Positions 55,281-64,000 of a stretch of DNA of 64,000 nucleotides are shown in pieces. The position numbers and the translations under genes are program-made. The notes under the pieces are model-generated. The model searched no databases. It saw nothing but the letters and a program-made list of their open reading frames with translations, and was not told the origin of the DNA. The stretch comes from Gillisella vitis. GTDB lineage: Bacteria; Pseudomonadota; Alphaproteobacteria; Rhizobiales; Rhizobiaceae. The stretch is taken from the NCBI RefSeq assembly GCF_021559775.1, contig NZ_CP056048.1:620001-684000 (forward strand), written 5' to 3'. Every line of letters starts with the position of its first letter. The first letter of the stretch is position 1.

Positions 55281-55625
55281 TCAATTTTCCAATAGTGTTA
55301 CGGGGCGATCCCATTGGATCAGGACGGTGCAGCCATCAATGCTCCACACAGAATGTTCGGTGCCTGCCGCATTGACGATATAGGAGCCGGTGCCGTAGGT
55401 GCCTGTCTCGTCCGACTGGCTGCCTTCCAACACCAGAATGGTTTCCAGCCCCTCGTGGCGGTGGCGAGGAACCGAGGCTCCGGCCTGATAGGCGAGAAGC
55501 GCGACGCCGGGCTGGTCACCCTCAAAGTGGCGGATCCAGTGAATGGTCACACCCTTGCGGAACGGCTCATAGGGCAGGCTTTTCCAGCCACCTAAAAGCA
55601 TATGGTCACGGGTCGTTTCAGCCAT
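55281..55625 (-). CDS. Small cupin protein in the s-triazine operon
   Basis: A 114-residue single cupin domain. [19 protein letters not shown] is cupin motif 1 (His-x-His and Glu), and [11 protein letters not shown] contains the motif 2 His. No additional domain or signal is present. The start ATG 55625 follows CTGGAGG; an ATG upstream at 55673 is inside the preceding coding sequence. It overlaps the preceding cysteine-hydrolase gene and directly precedes atzF. A metal-dependent enzyme or ligand-binding role is possible. It is not the AtzG small subunit by sequence type. Function unknown. Confidence 0.8.
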   Translation of the reverse strand: MAETTRDHMLLGGWKSLPYEPFRKGVTIHWIRHFEGDQPGVALLAYQAGASVPRHRHEGLETILVLEGSQSDETGTYGTGSYIVNAAGTEHSVWSIDGCTVLIQWDRPVTLLEN

Positions 55626-56289
55626 GGGCAAGCGCCTCCAGAAAGGGGTCGAGATGGGCGGTCCAGCCGACAATGCCGCCTTGGGCGCGGATCATCTCCA
55701 GGGTTGATTGTTTGAAGGCCGGGAAATAGCTGGCGGTGGCTTCTTCAATCAGCAGGCAGTCATAGCCCCGGTCATTGGCTTCGCGCATCGTGGTCTGCAC
55801 GCAGACCTCGGTGGTGACACCGGCAAAGATCAACTGGGTAATGCCGCGCGCTGTAAGCTCTTCACCGAGAGTGGTAGCATAGAACGCACCCTTGCCGGGC
55901 TTTTCGATCACCAACTCGCCGTCAACAGGCGCTAGCTCCGGCAGAATGCCGGTGCCGTATTCCCCTGAAATCAGGATGCGGCCCATCGGTCCGGGATCAC
56001 CGATCCGCAGGGTAGGATTGCCGCGATTGCGCTTGGCATCCGGCAGGTCGGAGAGATCGGGCCTGTGGCATTCCATCGTGTGGATCACGGTAAGACCGTG
56101 GGCGCGGGCCGCCTCCAGCAAGCGTTTCACATCCGGCACGATGGCGCTGACGAGGCTGACATCATTGCCAAGTGTTTCGCCAAAGCCGCCCGGCTCGGTG
56201 AAATCGCGCTGCATGTCGATGATGACAATCGCCGCCTGGTCCAGCTTCAATGGGAAGGCGAAGGGTTGGGCCTTGATATCCACCATCAT
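55618..56289 (-). CDS. Isochorismatase-family cysteine hydrolase, candidate triuret hydrolase or related ureide hydrolase
   Basis: A 223-residue enzyme with the catalytic triad Asp25 (VIIDMQRDF), Lys130 (IEKPGKGAF) and Cys163 ([17 protein letters not shown]). It is a paralogue of the biuret hydrolase encoded 3 kb upstream in the same operon: motif spacing is the same, while the substrate-pocket segments differ. Triuret hydrolase (TrtA) is a known BiuH-related enzyme found with biuret genes, so triuret is one candidate; ureidoacrylate or another ureide is also possible. It overlaps the ATPase gene (ATGA) and the cupin gene. Confidence 0.75.
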   Translation of the reverse strand: MMVDIKAQPFAFPLKLDQAAIVIIDMQRDFTEPGGFGETLGNDVSLVSAIVPDVKRLLEAARAHGLTVIHTMECHRPDLSDLPDAKRNRGNPTLRIGDPGPMGRILISGEYGTGILPELAPVDGELVIEKPGKGAFYATTLGEELTARGITQLIFAGVTTEVCVQTTMREANDRGYDCLLIEEATASYFPAFKQSTLEMIRAQGGIVGWTAHLDPFLEALAHG

Positions 56290-57812
56290 GCATGTCCTGC
56301 CATATGGGCGCCGATCACGGCAATGTCGGCGCCGCGCGCCGGGGTCTCATAAACCAGCCTGCCATCCGACATCACGACAATGCGGTCGGACATTTCCATC
56401 AACTCGTCCAGATCCTCGGAAAACAGCAGCACGGCGCTGCCATTGTTGCGCGCTTTCATGATCCGGGCGCGGATTTCGGCGACGGCGGAGAAATCCAGAC
56501 CAAAGCATGGATTGGAGACAACCAGCAGATCGACATCGCCGGTCAGCTCCCGCGCCAGCACAGCGCGCTGCACATTGCCGCCGGACAGCGAGGCAATCGG
56601 CGAGGCGGGCGAGGCCGTCTTGATCTTGAAATCGGCAATCAACCGCCCGGCTGTCTCGCGCATCGCCTTGGCATTCAGCCAGAACCGGGTCTTTCCCTCG
56701 GCATCCACATCGAAATCGCGAAAATTCAGGTTCTCAGCCACCGACATTCTCGGCGCGCAGGCATTCAGCAGCGGTTCTTCCGGGATGAAGCGGACATTGG
56801 CGGCCCGCGTTTCCTGACGGGTGGCCGTATAAGGCCGGTCCTTGACGGTGATATCGCCCGCCTCGGCAGGCCGTTGCCCAGCCAGCACTTCGGCCAGTTC
56901 CTTTTGACCATTGCCGGAAATGCCGGCAATCCCGACGATTTCGCCAGCTCGGACTTTGAGATCATCGACCTCGATGCTCTTCAAGCCACTGCGATCACGG
57001 GTTTTCATACCCCGGATCGACAGGATGGAAGGGCTTTCTTCCACGACCGGCAAACGGCTGTCCAGCTCGGCCAGTTTGACATCGCCGATCATCATTGCCG
57101 CCATGTCCTGCGTTGTCAGGTCTGCTGTGCGGCCCGAGCCAACCAGCTTGCCACGCCGCAGCACTGACACCGAATCGGCGAATTTTTGCACCTCGTGGAA
57201 TTTGTGGGAAATCATCAGCACGGTCAGCGCCCCACGCTCGGTCATGCCCCGCACCAGGCCCAGCATGTCATCCGCCTCGGCGGGGGTCAGCACCGATGTC
57301 GGCTCGTCAAGGATCAGGAACCGGCGTCCGAGATAGAGTTGCTTGATAATTTCCAGCTTCTGCTTTTCACCCGCCGACAATTCCCGCACCGGGCGCTCCA
57401 GCGGAATCTGGAAGGGCATGGTTGCCATGAAATCGTTGAGCGCCTGACGCTCTCGCCGCCAGTTGATCATTGCAGGCACGGCATTACGGCTGATGACCAG
57501 ATTTTCCGCTCCGGTCAGCGACGGCACCAGCGTGAAATGCTGGTAGACCATGCCAAGCCCTAGCGCTGCCGCATCGCGGGGCGAGGCGATTTCCACTTCC
57601 CGGTCTTCGACCAGCAATTGGCCTGAGGTCTGGCGGTAAAAGCCCATGATGCATTTGACCAGAGTCGATTTTCCTGCACCGTTTTCGCCCAGCAAGGCGT
57701 GGAATGAACCGGCCTGAACCTTGATGGAGACGGCATCGAGGGCGGTGAAGCTGCCGAACCGCATGGTCATGGCGGCGGTTTCAATGCCTATGGCACTTTC
57801 GTGCGGCTTCAT
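56286..57812 (-). CDS. Nucleoside/BMP-type ABC importer ATPase with two nucleotide-binding domains
   Basis: A 508-residue double ATPase. The first domain has [13 protein letters not shown] and [13 protein letters not shown], then [14 protein letters not shown]. In the second, [16 protein letters not shown] replaces Walker A and [12 protein letters not shown] replaces Walker B, a degeneracy usual in the second half of this family. Related ATPases work with BMP-type lipoprotein receptors for purine nucleosides. Its permeases and receptor are at 60610-63843, separated by four catabolic genes. All are on one strand with overlaps, so this is one operon. The import of cyanuric acid or a similar ring is inferred. 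Confidence 0.88.
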   Translation of the reverse strand: MKPHESAIGIETAAMTMRFGSFTALDAVSIKVQAGSFHALLGENGAGKSTLVKCIMGFYRQTSGQLLVEDREVEIASPRDAAALGLGMVYQHFTLVPSLTGAENLVISRNAVPAMINWRRERQALNDFMATMPFQIPLERPVRELSAGEKQKLEIIKQLYLGRRFLILDEPTSVLTPAEADDMLGLVRGMTERGALTVLMISHKFHEVQKFADSVSVLRRGKLVGSGRTADLTTQDMAAMMIGDVKLAELDSRLPVVEESPSILSIRGMKTRDRSGLKSIEVDDLKVRAGEIVGIAGISGNGQKELAEVLAGQRPAEAGDITVKDRPYTATRQETRAANVRFIPEEPLLNACAPRMSVAENLNFRDFDVDAEGKTRFWLNAKAMRETAGRLIADFKIKTASPASPIASLSGGNVQRAVLARELTGDVDLLVVSNPCFGLDFSAVAEIRARIMKARNNGSAVLLFSEDLDELMEMSDRIVVMSDGRLVYETPARGADIAVIGAHMAGHA

Positions 57813-58870
57813 ATCACGTCCTCCCGCTCGACAATAATTGCCACCGGCCCACCGCCGGGCGGTCCCTGATGTTCGGCTCCACCAGACACATACAGGTCCG
57901 TTTCGCCGAACACGCCCGCCAACACGCCGCCGACAAAGGCGCGGGCATGGCGGGTGCCGGAAATGTCGCTATCCTCGAGCATGGTGTGGCGCTTGCCCCG
58001 CACGGTGCCGCGCGGATCTGGTTCGGCCTTGGCCAGCACGGCGCTCAGTTTTCCAAGCGGCATGTCGGACCAGGCGGCCCGCACGCTCGGCGCATCCATG
58101 GCGTCGAACATCACCGTATGCGTCATGGCAAATGGCCCGCTCCAATGATCGCTCATGCCGAGAACGATGATTTCGTGATCGGTCAGTTCAACACCAGCCG
58201 AGGTGGAGGCGCGGGCGGAATAGAGGTCCAGCGTGCGGCAGATGTCGGTGTCCTTGATGTCGTCCATGTCAAGCTCGCCCAGCGCCACAGCCACACCTAG
58301 CGCCGAGGCGCCACGTGAATAACCCATGGATTTCAGCGTCTCGGCAATAACCGTGCGTTTGCCACGCGCCTGGGCTTCCGCTACGCGCGCCGAGGTTAGC
58401 AGCGGGCATTTGATCTGAACGAAATGCACATCCGCCGGATCGTCGATCCCGGCATCGGCCATGGCAGTGCGTACGCCCTGGGCGACCAGATCCACCTGTT
58501 CCTTGCGGCCCAGATGTTCCGGCAGAAGCGAGGCGGTGCGGGCAACGCCGATGGCGAGCGAGCGGTTGGGCGCTGCCTCCACCCGTTCGCGGGTGAAAAT
58601 CGTCCAATGCGGCGAGAGCGCCCCTTCCGTGCCGCCGGACATGACGATGGAAACGCCTGTCACGCCGTGGCGGGCAAACAGCTGTTCAAATGTGGCTGTG
58701 GCAAAGCCACGGGTGAAATCGTTGACGCAGCCATTGCCCTCGGTCTTGCCCAGCACCGCGACGATACTGTGCGGATCGAGGCCACCAGCAATCAGCGCTT
58801 CAACACCGGATATGTCATCCGGGGCAGCGGCGGCAACGCGGTAAACCGAGGCGCGGAAACATGTGGTCAC
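57809..58870 (-). CDS. atzD: Cyanuric acid amidohydrolase / barbiturase family (AtzD/TrzD)
   Basis: A 353-residue ring-opening hydrolase. The three-fold repeat of the family is visible through its serine motifs: [14 protein letters not shown] (first), [14 protein letters not shown] (second) and [17 protein letters not shown] (third, family signature). Lysines precede each (for example VLGKTEGNG). It opens cyanuric acid to carboxybiuret, which decarboxylates to biuret. Barbiturase is the alternative, but the adjacent biuret and allophanate hydrolases favour cyanuric acid. GTG 58870 is the start and overlaps the stop of the biuret hydrolase gene; the stop overlaps the ATPase gene. Confidence 0.88.
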   Translation of the reverse strand: MTTCFRASVYRVAAAAPDDISGVEALIAGGLDPHSIVAVLGKTEGNGCVNDFTRGFATATFEQLFARHGVTGVSIVMSGGTEGALSPHWTIFTRERVEAAPNRSLAIGVARTASLLPEHLGRKEQVDLVAQGVRTAMADAGIDDPADVHFVQIKCPLLTSARVAEAQARGKRTVIAETLKSMGYSRGASALGVAVALGELDMDDIKDTDICRTLDLYSARASTSAGVELTDHEIIVLGMSDHWSGPFAMTHTVMFDAMDAPSVRAAWSDMPLGKLSAVLAKAEPDPRGTVRGKRHTMLEDSDISGTRHARAFVGGVLAGVFGETDLYVSGGAEHQGPPGGGPVAIIVEREDVI

Positions 58871-59562
58871 GGCAGTGCCTCGATCAGGTCTTTCGAATTG
58901 GAGACTGCGCCGAACACGCCGCCCTGCATCGTCACCATCTTGATGGCGGCGAGGTGATTGCCGTAGTCAGTCGCGCCGCAGCAATCTTCCAGCAACAGGC
59001 ATTCAAAGCCGCGGTCATTGGCCTCGCGCATCGTGGTGTGCACACAGACATCGGTGGTGATGCCGGTCAGGATGATATTCTGGATACGCTTCTGATTGAG
59101 GATCAGTTCGAGATCGGTGGCGCAGAAAGAGCCTTTGCCGGGCTTGTCGATAATGGTTTCACCGTCCAGCGGAGCCAGTTCCTCGATAATGTTCCAGCCC
59201 GGCTCGCCGCGCACCAGAATGCGACCGCAGGGGCCGGGATCGCCGATCCCGGACTTGATGCGTTGCGAGCGCCAGCGTTTGTTGGCGGGCAGGTCGGCGA
59301 GGTCAGGGCGATGGCCTTCGCGGGTATGGATGATGTGGTAGCCCTTGGCCCGCATCGCTGCCAGCACCGCCTTGATCGGCTCGATCGGCGCGCGCACCAG
59401 CGACAGATCATAGCCCATATGATCGACATAACCGCCGGGGCCGCAGAAATCGGTCTGCATGTCGATGATGATGAGTGCGGTATTATCCGGACGCCAATCG
59501 CCGTTATAGGGCCAGGGATAGGGATCGGCGGCAAGCGTGTGAAGTTTTGTCTCTGTGGACAT
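58867..59562 (-). CDS. biuH: Biuret amidohydrolase
   Basis: A 231-residue cysteine hydrolase of the isochorismatase superfamily. DPYPWPYNG and [20 protein letters not shown] at the N-terminus look the same as the Rhizobium leguminosarum biuret hydrolase as I remember it. Catalytic residues are Asp34, Lys140 ([10 protein letters not shown]) and Cys173 ([17 protein letters not shown]). It hydrolyses biuret to allophanate and ammonia in the cytoplasm. The gene lies between the formamidase and the cyanuric acid hydrolase genes, 14 bases after the former, overlapping the latter. Confidence 0.92.
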   Translation of the reverse strand: MSTETKLHTLAADPYPWPYNGDWRPDNTALIIIDMQTDFCGPGGYVDHMGYDLSLVRAPIEPIKAVLAAMRAKGYHIIHTREGHRPDLADLPANKRWRSQRIKSGIGDPGPCGRILVRGEPGWNIIEELAPLDGETIIDKPGKGSFCATDLELILNQKRIQNIILTGITTDVCVHTTMREANDRGFECLLLEDCCGATDYGNHLAAIKMVTMQGGVFGAVSNSKDLIEALP

Positions 59563-59576
59563 ATCGATGATGGCTC

Positions 59577-60593
59577 CTATTCGGCGGCGGATTTGGCAGG
59601 CTTGCCGTAGAGGCGAGTGGGTTTTTCAAAGCCGCAGGCTGTGCCGTCGGTGATCTTCACCTCGTCTTCCCAGGGCAGGCGATAGCGGCCTGCTGCCAGG
59701 TCTTGCATGTAAGTGTAGGGCGCATCCTGCGCGCCGCCAGCGACTGCGACATAGCCGCGATGGCCCAACTGGTAGATGTTGTTTTCCACGCCCCAGCCCA
59801 GCCGCGCCTCGCGCACCAGATCGGGCCGGACTTCGGCGGTGATGATCTCGTTGACGCGGCCTGATGTGCCATGGGCGATGATCGAGCCGTCGAAATTGCA
59901 GATCATCCCTTCGCCCATGCTGTCGAATGTGCCGTCCGACCCGCACATGCAGACATTGGCAGTCACCATTAGATTGCAGAAGGCGTTGGACTGGTTGGTG
60001 AAGCGCCAGGATTCGCGGATCGGTGCGGTATAGCCCGCCGTGCGGATCATGATTTCTGCGCCCTTATAGGCGCATTCCCTCGCCATTTCCGGGAACATGC
60101 CGTCGTGGCAGATAATCAGCGCCAGCTTTGCGCCCTTCGGCCCGTCGATGACGGGAATGCCGAGATCGCCCGGCTCCCATGGCTCGACTGGCACCCACGG
60201 ATGCATCTTGCGGTAATAGAGCTTCAGCGCGCCGGTATCGTCGATGATGATGCCGGAATTATAGGGCATGCCACCGGGATTGTATTCCATGATCGAGAAA
60301 CAGCCCCAGATGCGGTTCTGTTTGCAGGCAGCCTTGAAGGCGGCTACTTCAGGGCCATCCATCCGGCACATGATCTCGGGGTTGATGTCCATCGACAGGC
60401 CGTGCAGGGCATATTCGGGAAACACCACCAGATCCATGCCTGTCTGGTTGCGCCGGGCTTTGCCGACCAGATCGACGATCACCTGGGTCTGGCGGGCCAG
60501 ATCTTCCGGCGTCACGGTGACGGGAAGTTGTAGCTGCACGAGGCCAATGCCGACGCCGTGTTCCGATTTGTTCAATCCGCCCAATCCGTTCAT
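59577..60593 (-). CDS. amiF: Formamidase, nitrilase superfamily (AmiF type)
   Basis: A 338-residue enzyme with the nitrilase-superfamily triad: Glu60 ([10 protein letters not shown]), Lys129 (LYYRKMHPW) and Cys162 ([11 protein letters not shown]). The end region [19 protein letters not shown] and [10 protein letters not shown] match AmiF formamidase of Helicobacter rather than the AmiE acetamidase. It converts formamide to formate and ammonia. Placed in the s-triazine operon, it adds another source of ammonia. An unrelated formamidase-family gene is at 35553-36497. Confidence 0.9.
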   Translation of the reverse strand: MNGLGGLNKSEHGVGIGLVQLQLPVTVTPEDLARQTQVIVDLVGKARRNQTGMDLVVFPEYALHGLSMDINPEIMCRMDGPEVAAFKAACKQNRIWGCFSIMEYNPGGMPYNSGIIIDDTGALKLYYRKMHPWVPVEPWEPGDLGIPVIDGPKGAKLALIICHDGMFPEMARECAYKGAEIMIRTAGYTAPIRESWRFTNQSNAFCNLMVTANVCMCGSDGTFDSMGEGMICNFDGSIIAHGTSGRVNEIITAEVRPDLVREARLGWGVENNIYQLGHRGYVAVAGGAQDAPYTYMQDLAAGRYRLPWEDEVKITDGTACGFEKPTRLYGKPAKSAAE

Positions 60594-60609
60594 GGGAACC
60601 TCCTGTGCT

Positions 60610-61539
60610 TTATTTCGTCAAGGAAAGCGCCGCCGGTGCGCCGGACAGCGCCCGTGTCGGTGACGATGTGATGATGAGAATGATCAGGGTCAGCACATAG
60701 GGTGCGGCGTAAAACAGATAATAGCCCTCGCTAACGCCGACCGATTGCAACGCCGGGCCGAGCGCACCAGCCCCGCCAAACAGCAGGGACGCCAGCACGC
60801 AACCGAGTGGGTTCCAGCGGGCGAAAATCACCAGCGCCACCGCCATCAGGCCTTGGCCGGACGAAATCCGCTCGTTCCACGAACCGGGATAAAACAGCGA
60901 CAGATAGGCGCCGCCCACCGCTGCCAACGCCCCGCCTGCCATGGTTGCCAGCAGGCGCACGGTGTCGGGGTTGATGCCCATGGCACGCGCCGCATCCGAA
61001 CTGTCGCCTACCACCCGCAGGATCAGGCCGATCCGGGTATTCTTCAGCGCCCACCAGAGTACCAGTGCCAGCACAAGACCGATGATAAACAGGATGTTGA
61101 CGGTCAATGCCGCCTGGATTTGCGGCAGATGCGACCAGAAGCCGAGCGAAATCACCGGCAGTTTCGGGGCGACCGGCTGGATGAACGGCTTGCCGAAGAA
61201 GAAGGCGAGGCCCAGCCCGAACTGCATCATCGCAATGCCGATGGCGATGTCGTTGACCTTTGGAAACTTGCAGATAAAGCCATGCAGCAGGCCAAACAGC
61301 GATCCGGCCACCATGGCAGCCGCCACGCCAGCCCAGGGCGAACCGGTTATGACAGCCACGGCATAGGCGGCCATGGCACCGAACACCAATGTGCCTTCAA
61401 GACCGAGATTGATGCGGCCCGACCGTTCCGTCAGGGTTTCGCCAAGGCTGACGAAGATGAAGGGGGTGGAGACACGGATGGCACCAGCCAATATCGCCAG
61501 CGGCACGCCCCAGAGGCCAAGTGCGCTATCGTCCATCAT
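60610..61539 (-). CDS. Nucleoside/BMP-type ABC importer permease (second)
   Basis: A 309-residue permease of the BPD_transp_2 type with about eight to ten hydrophobic segments. ERSGRINLGLEGTLVFGAM near residues 30-50 and RAMGINPDTVRLLATMAGG are the family landmarks of NupQ/YufQ-type permeases. ATG 61539 (or 61536) follows AAAGGAG and overlaps the stop of the first permease gene. Confidence 0.9.
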   Translation of the reverse strand: MMDDSALGLWGVPLAILAGAIRVSTPFIFVSLGETLTERSGRINLGLEGTLVFGAMAAYAVAVITGSPWAGVAAAMVAGSLFGLLHGFICKFPKVNDIAIGIAMMQFGLGLAFFFGKPFIQPVAPKLPVISLGFWSHLPQIQAALTVNILFIIGLVLALVLWWALKNTRIGLILRVVGDSSDAARAMGINPDTVRLLATMAGGALAAVGGAYLSLFYPGSWNERISSGQGLMAVALVIFARWNPLGCVLASLLFGGAGALGPALQSVGVSEGYYLFYAAPYVLTLIILIITSSPTRALSGAPAALSLTK

Positions 61540-62699
61540 TGGGCTCCTTTCGCGGCGTCCGGCTGTTTCCAAAGCTCGGGATTAAAGATGCGGAACCGGC
61601 CATACAGCGTTTCGCAAAACAGGATGACCACGAACAGCGTGCCTTGAAGCACAAGCACGGTGGCATCCGGCAGGCCCATGCGGCGCTGGATCAAGCCGCC
61701 GGACGCGGTGATGCCGCCGAGGAAGATCGCGACGGGAATGATCGCCAGCGGATTTTGCCGGGCGAGGAAAGCGACGAGAATGCCGGTATAGCCATAGCCC
61801 GCCACCAGCGCGCCATTGGCGCTGCCCTGAACAGCGGCCACCTCGATCATCCCGGCAAGACCGGCAAAACCGCCGGCCAGCGCGGTGAAGCCGACGATCA
61901 ACCTGCCAACTGGCAAGCCCTGGATCTGGGCGGCGCGCATATTGCCGCCAGCGATCCGGGCCGCAAAACCGATGCTGGTCCATTCGATAACGATATAGGA
62001 GAGAATACAGGCGATGACGCCGACCGCCAGCCCCCAATGCACGTCCATGCCGGGGATCTTGCCGATCATGTCGGCGGCGGGCAGGGGCAGGGTCGAGGGC
62101 TTGTTAAGGCTGGCCGGATCGCGCAGCGGACCTTCGATCAGGTGGTTCATCAGCGCGATGGCGATATAGGCCAGCAGCAGCGAGGAGATGGTTTCATTGA
62201 CGCCGCGATAATGTTTCAACGCCCCGGCAAAGCCGATCCACACACCGCCCGCCAGCATGGCGCAAAGCCCCATGACAAGCCAAAGAGCAGGGGGACTAAA
62301 GCCCGGCGCGAGTGGTACGGCAATGGCCGCCGCCGCCAGGCCGCCCAGCACCAGCGCGCCCTCCGCGCCAATGATTGTCAGGCCGAGCCGGGCGGGAAGC
62401 GCCACGCAGAGTGCGGTCAGCAGCAGCGGGGCTGCCCGGCTAAGGGCATTTTGCAGAGAAAACCACGAGCCGAAGCCGCCCGCAAACATCAGCTGAAACA
62501 GTTGCAGTGGCGATTTGCCGATGGCGGTGATGAACAGGCTGAACAGGCAAAGCCCGATCAGCACGGCCAGCAGCGTGATGGCCACCGGCTCGGCGCGGCG
62601 GGCCAGCCATTCCACCACCGGACGCAGCGCGTGGCGCCCCGCAGACTTGGGTTGCAAGCCATGCGGCAGGTGTGTCCGGCTCTCAGGTGTCGTGGTCAT
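61536..62699 (-). CDS. Nucleoside/BMP-type ABC importer permease (first)
   Basis: A 387-residue permease (NupP/YufP type) with a polar N-terminus of about 35 residues, then about ten hydrophobic segments. The conserved LTIIGAEGALVLGGLAA corresponds to the NxGxEGxxxxG loop of the partner, and ARIAGGNMRAAQIQGLPV is the ATPase-contact loop. Start ATG 62699 follows GGAGG by seven bases. Twenty bases separate it from the binding-protein gene. Confidence 0.9.
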   Translation of the reverse strand: MTTTPESRTHLPHGLQPKSAGRHALRPVVEWLARRAEPVAITLLAVLIGLCLFSLFITAIGKSPLQLFQLMFAGGFGSWFSLQNALSRAAPLLLTALCVALPARLGLTIIGAEGALVLGGLAAAAIAVPLAPGFSPPALWLVMGLCAMLAGGVWIGFAGALKHYRGVNETISSLLLAYIAIALMNHLIEGPLRDPASLNKPSTLPLPAADMIGKIPGMDVHWGLAVGVIACILSYIVIEWTSIGFAARIAGGNMRAAQIQGLPVGRLIVGFTALAGGFAGLAGMIEVAAVQGSANGALVAGYGYTGILVAFLARQNPLAIIPVAIFLGGITASGGLIQRRMGLPDATVLVLQGTLFVVILFCETLYGRFRIFNPELWKQPDAAKGAQ

Positions 62700-62718
62700 G
62701 GCCCGCGCCTCCATTGGT

Positions 62719-63843
62719 TCAGCCCATCGACCCCATGACGCCTTCGACGAGGTAGTTCATGCTTTCCAGCTCGATGGCGTCTTCGGCATAGTCCTTGCCC
62801 GAGGGGATGACGGTATTGCCCTTGTTGTCCTTCTGGCCGCCCTTGAAGACGGAGAAGCCGCCTGCCTTCATGGTGGCAAGCGTGGCTTCAAACTTGGTGC
62901 GGGCCTCAGCGGAGACGCCGGGACCCAGCGGGCTCATCTTGACGAAGCCGTCCTTCAACCCGCCGCGCACGAAATTGCCGAGCTTTTCGCCTGCCTGAGC
63001 CTTCTTGACGAAATCGGTATAGACATTGCCCCAGGCCCATTCTGCGCCCGTCAGGTATTTTTCAGGGGCAAGCGGGCTCTGGTTGGCGTGATAGCCGCAG
63101 ACGAAAGCGCCGCGACCAGCCGCGGTCTGCACCACGACCTTCGGGCTATCGACATGGCAGGTGATGACATCGACGCCCTGATCGACCAGCGCATTGGTGG
63201 CTTCGGCCTCCTTGACGGCCAGCGACCACTCGCCTGTGAAAATCACCTGGCAGGTGATGGACGGATCGACGGAGCGGGCACCGAGCAGGAAGGCATTGAT
63301 ATTCTGCACCACCTGCGGAATGGGTTTGGCGGCGACGAAGCCGATCTTCTTCGACTTGGTGGCATAGGCGGCGGCAATGCCGTTCAGATATTGGCCCTGG
63401 AAGATGTAGCCGAAATAGGAGCCGGTATTGTCCGGGTTCTTGCCCTTCTGCCAGAGGCCGCCGCAATGGCGAAACTGCACGTCAGGATATTTCTGCGCGA
63501 CCGCCAGCATATGGGGGTCGAAATAGCCGAAAGAGGTCGGAAACAGCAGGCTGGCACCATCCAGATTGATCATCGATTCCATGGTCTTCTGGACATCGAC
63601 GGTTTCAGGTACGTTTTCTTCCTCGACCACTGTCACGCCGGACAAGGCCTTGACCACGGCAGCACCCTCGGCATGGGCCTGGTTATAGCCATAATCATCC
63701 TTCGGCCCGACATAGATGAAGCCGACGGTGAGATCGGCAGCCTGCGCTGAACGCAGCATGCCGGGGGCGGCAATGGCGGCAGCGGCACCCAGGGCGGAGG
63801 TTTGCAGGAAATGACGGCGGGTAAAGGAAGGCGATCTGGTCAT
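62719..63843 (-). CDS. BMP-family solute-binding protein, Tat-type signal (importer of the s-triazine operon)
   Basis: A 374-residue periplasmic receptor. The N-terminus has TRRHFLQTSALGAAAAIAAP, a twin-arginine-like signal with AQA cleavage. The mature part (LTVGFIYVGPKDDYGYNQAH) is the BMP/PnrA-like nucleoside-binding fold. I chose ATG 63843, which has AGGGGAA upstream; a frame open to 63987 crosses the sigma-54 promoter and is not a real extension. It is the first gene of the operon. Substrate inferred as cyanuric acid, biuret or a related pyrimidine-like ring. Confidence 0.88.
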   Translation of the reverse strand: MTRSPSFTRRHFLQTSALGAAAAIAAPGMLRSAQAADLTVGFIYVGPKDDYGYNQAHAEGAAVVKALSGVTVVEEENVPETVDVQKTMESMINLDGASLLFPTSFGYFDPHMLAVAQKYPDVQFRHCGGLWQKGKNPDNTGSYFGYIFQGQYLNGIAAAYATKSKKIGFVAAKPIPQVVQNINAFLLGARSVDPSITCQVIFTGEWSLAVKEAEATNALVDQGVDVITCHVDSPKVVVQTAAGRGAFVCGYHANQSPLAPEKYLTGAEWAWGNVYTDFVKKAQAGEKLGNFVRGGLKDGFVKMSPLGPGVSAEARTKFEATLATMKAGGFSVFKGGQKDNKGNTVIPSGKDYAEDAIELESMNYLVEGVMGSMG

Positions 63844-63903
63844 CGATAGGTTCCCCTGTTTGATCCGGCTCTCGTCCGGTGCGGATGATTTGAGAAAGTG
63901 TAT

Positions 63904-63918
63904 GCAATCACCATGCCA
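63904..63918 (-). promoter_or_regulatory. Sigma-54 (RpoN) promoter of the s-triazine/amide operon
   Basis: On the minus strand the site reads TGGCAT-GGTGA-TTGC, against the consensus TGGCAC-N5-TTGC: the -24 GG, the -12 GC and the ten-base spacing between them are all correct, with one mismatch in the six-base -24 element. Transcription should start near 63892, giving a leader of about 50 bases to the binding-protein ATG. Confidence 0.75.
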
Positions 63919-63971
63919 GATCTGAAGGCTATGCTCGAAAGGAGCTTCCTGGCGGTCTCTGGTTGCTGCCC

Positions 63972-63987
63972 GTGCATCTGTATGCAC
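63972..63987. promoter_or_regulatory. Palindromic site upstream of the sigma-54 promoter (candidate activator site)
   Basis: GTGCAT-CTGT-ATGCAC is a perfect 6-base dyad with a 4-base spacer. Its centre is about 87 bases upstream of the predicted start, a usual distance for an enhancer-binding protein. The arms are in the opposite order from the NtrC consensus (TGCACC-N5-GGTGCA), so another regulator, for instance of the GntR type, is possible. Confidence 0.45.
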
Positions 63988-64000
63988 TTTTAAAATTCAG

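Noticed and set aside
61521-62738. 405-residue forward frame opposite the importer permease
   Set aside because: His/Gln/Arg-rich composition typical of antisense to membrane-protein genes.

Overview
The window comes from an alphaproteobacterium, most likely a Rhizobiaceae member (Agrobacterium/Allorhizobium/Rhizobium type). The reasons are the dense packing of ABC transporters, high GC in most genes, a biuret hydrolase that looks strongly like the rhizobial enzyme, and tight ATGA-coupled operons. No rRNA, tRNA, CRISPR array, integrase or transposase was seen. Gene calls rest on motif and family recognition by eye; no database search was run.

Left edge (1-11610): a truncated class III nucleotide cyclase is followed by a degenerate ABC-type protein with ruined ATPase motifs, a lone cyclic-nucleotide-binding domain and an inositol-monophosphatase-family enzyme. 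A reverse-strand operon then encodes a solute-binding protein, two permeases, an ATPase and a glycerophosphodiesterase-family enzyme, with a possible PHO box upstream. A MobA-like nucleotidyltransferase and a mannonate-dehydratase-like enzyme complete the block.

Centre (about 12250-35500): the most unusual region. A promoter in AT-rich DNA leads into nine collinear genes: an FAD oxidoreductase, a small membrane protein, a free acyl carrier protein, a thioesterase-like hydrolase, two giant polyunsaturated-fatty-acid-synthase-like megasynthases (KS-AT-4xACP-KR-DH and KS-CLF-AT-four hotdogs), a PfaD-type enoyl reductase and two divergent acyl-CoA-dehydrogenase-like proteins. This is an iterative 'secondary lipid' synthase of PfaA/PfaC/PfaD logic with a set of tailoring genes that I do not recognise as a described pathway. 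No phosphopantetheinyl transferase lies in the window, so ACP activation must come from elsewhere.

Right (35519-64000): an amide-nitrogen scavenging region. A reverse-strand unit has an AmiC-like amide sensor and an AmiR-like ANTAR antiterminator, preceded by a leader with an intrinsic terminator. An S33 hydrolase, a complete oligopeptide-type ABC transporter and an acetamidase/formamidase follow. A LysR regulator is followed on the forward strand by a second complete oligopeptide-type transporter with an amidase. Converging on it is a ten-gene reverse-strand operon for s-triazine ring nitrogen: cyanuric acid hydrolase, biuret hydrolase, allophanate hydrolase, a second cysteine hydrolase (possibly triuret hydrolase), AmiF-type formamidase, a cupin and a BMP/nucleoside-type ABC importer. 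A near-consensus sigma-54 promoter and an upstream dyad sit before its first gene, which fits nitrogen control.
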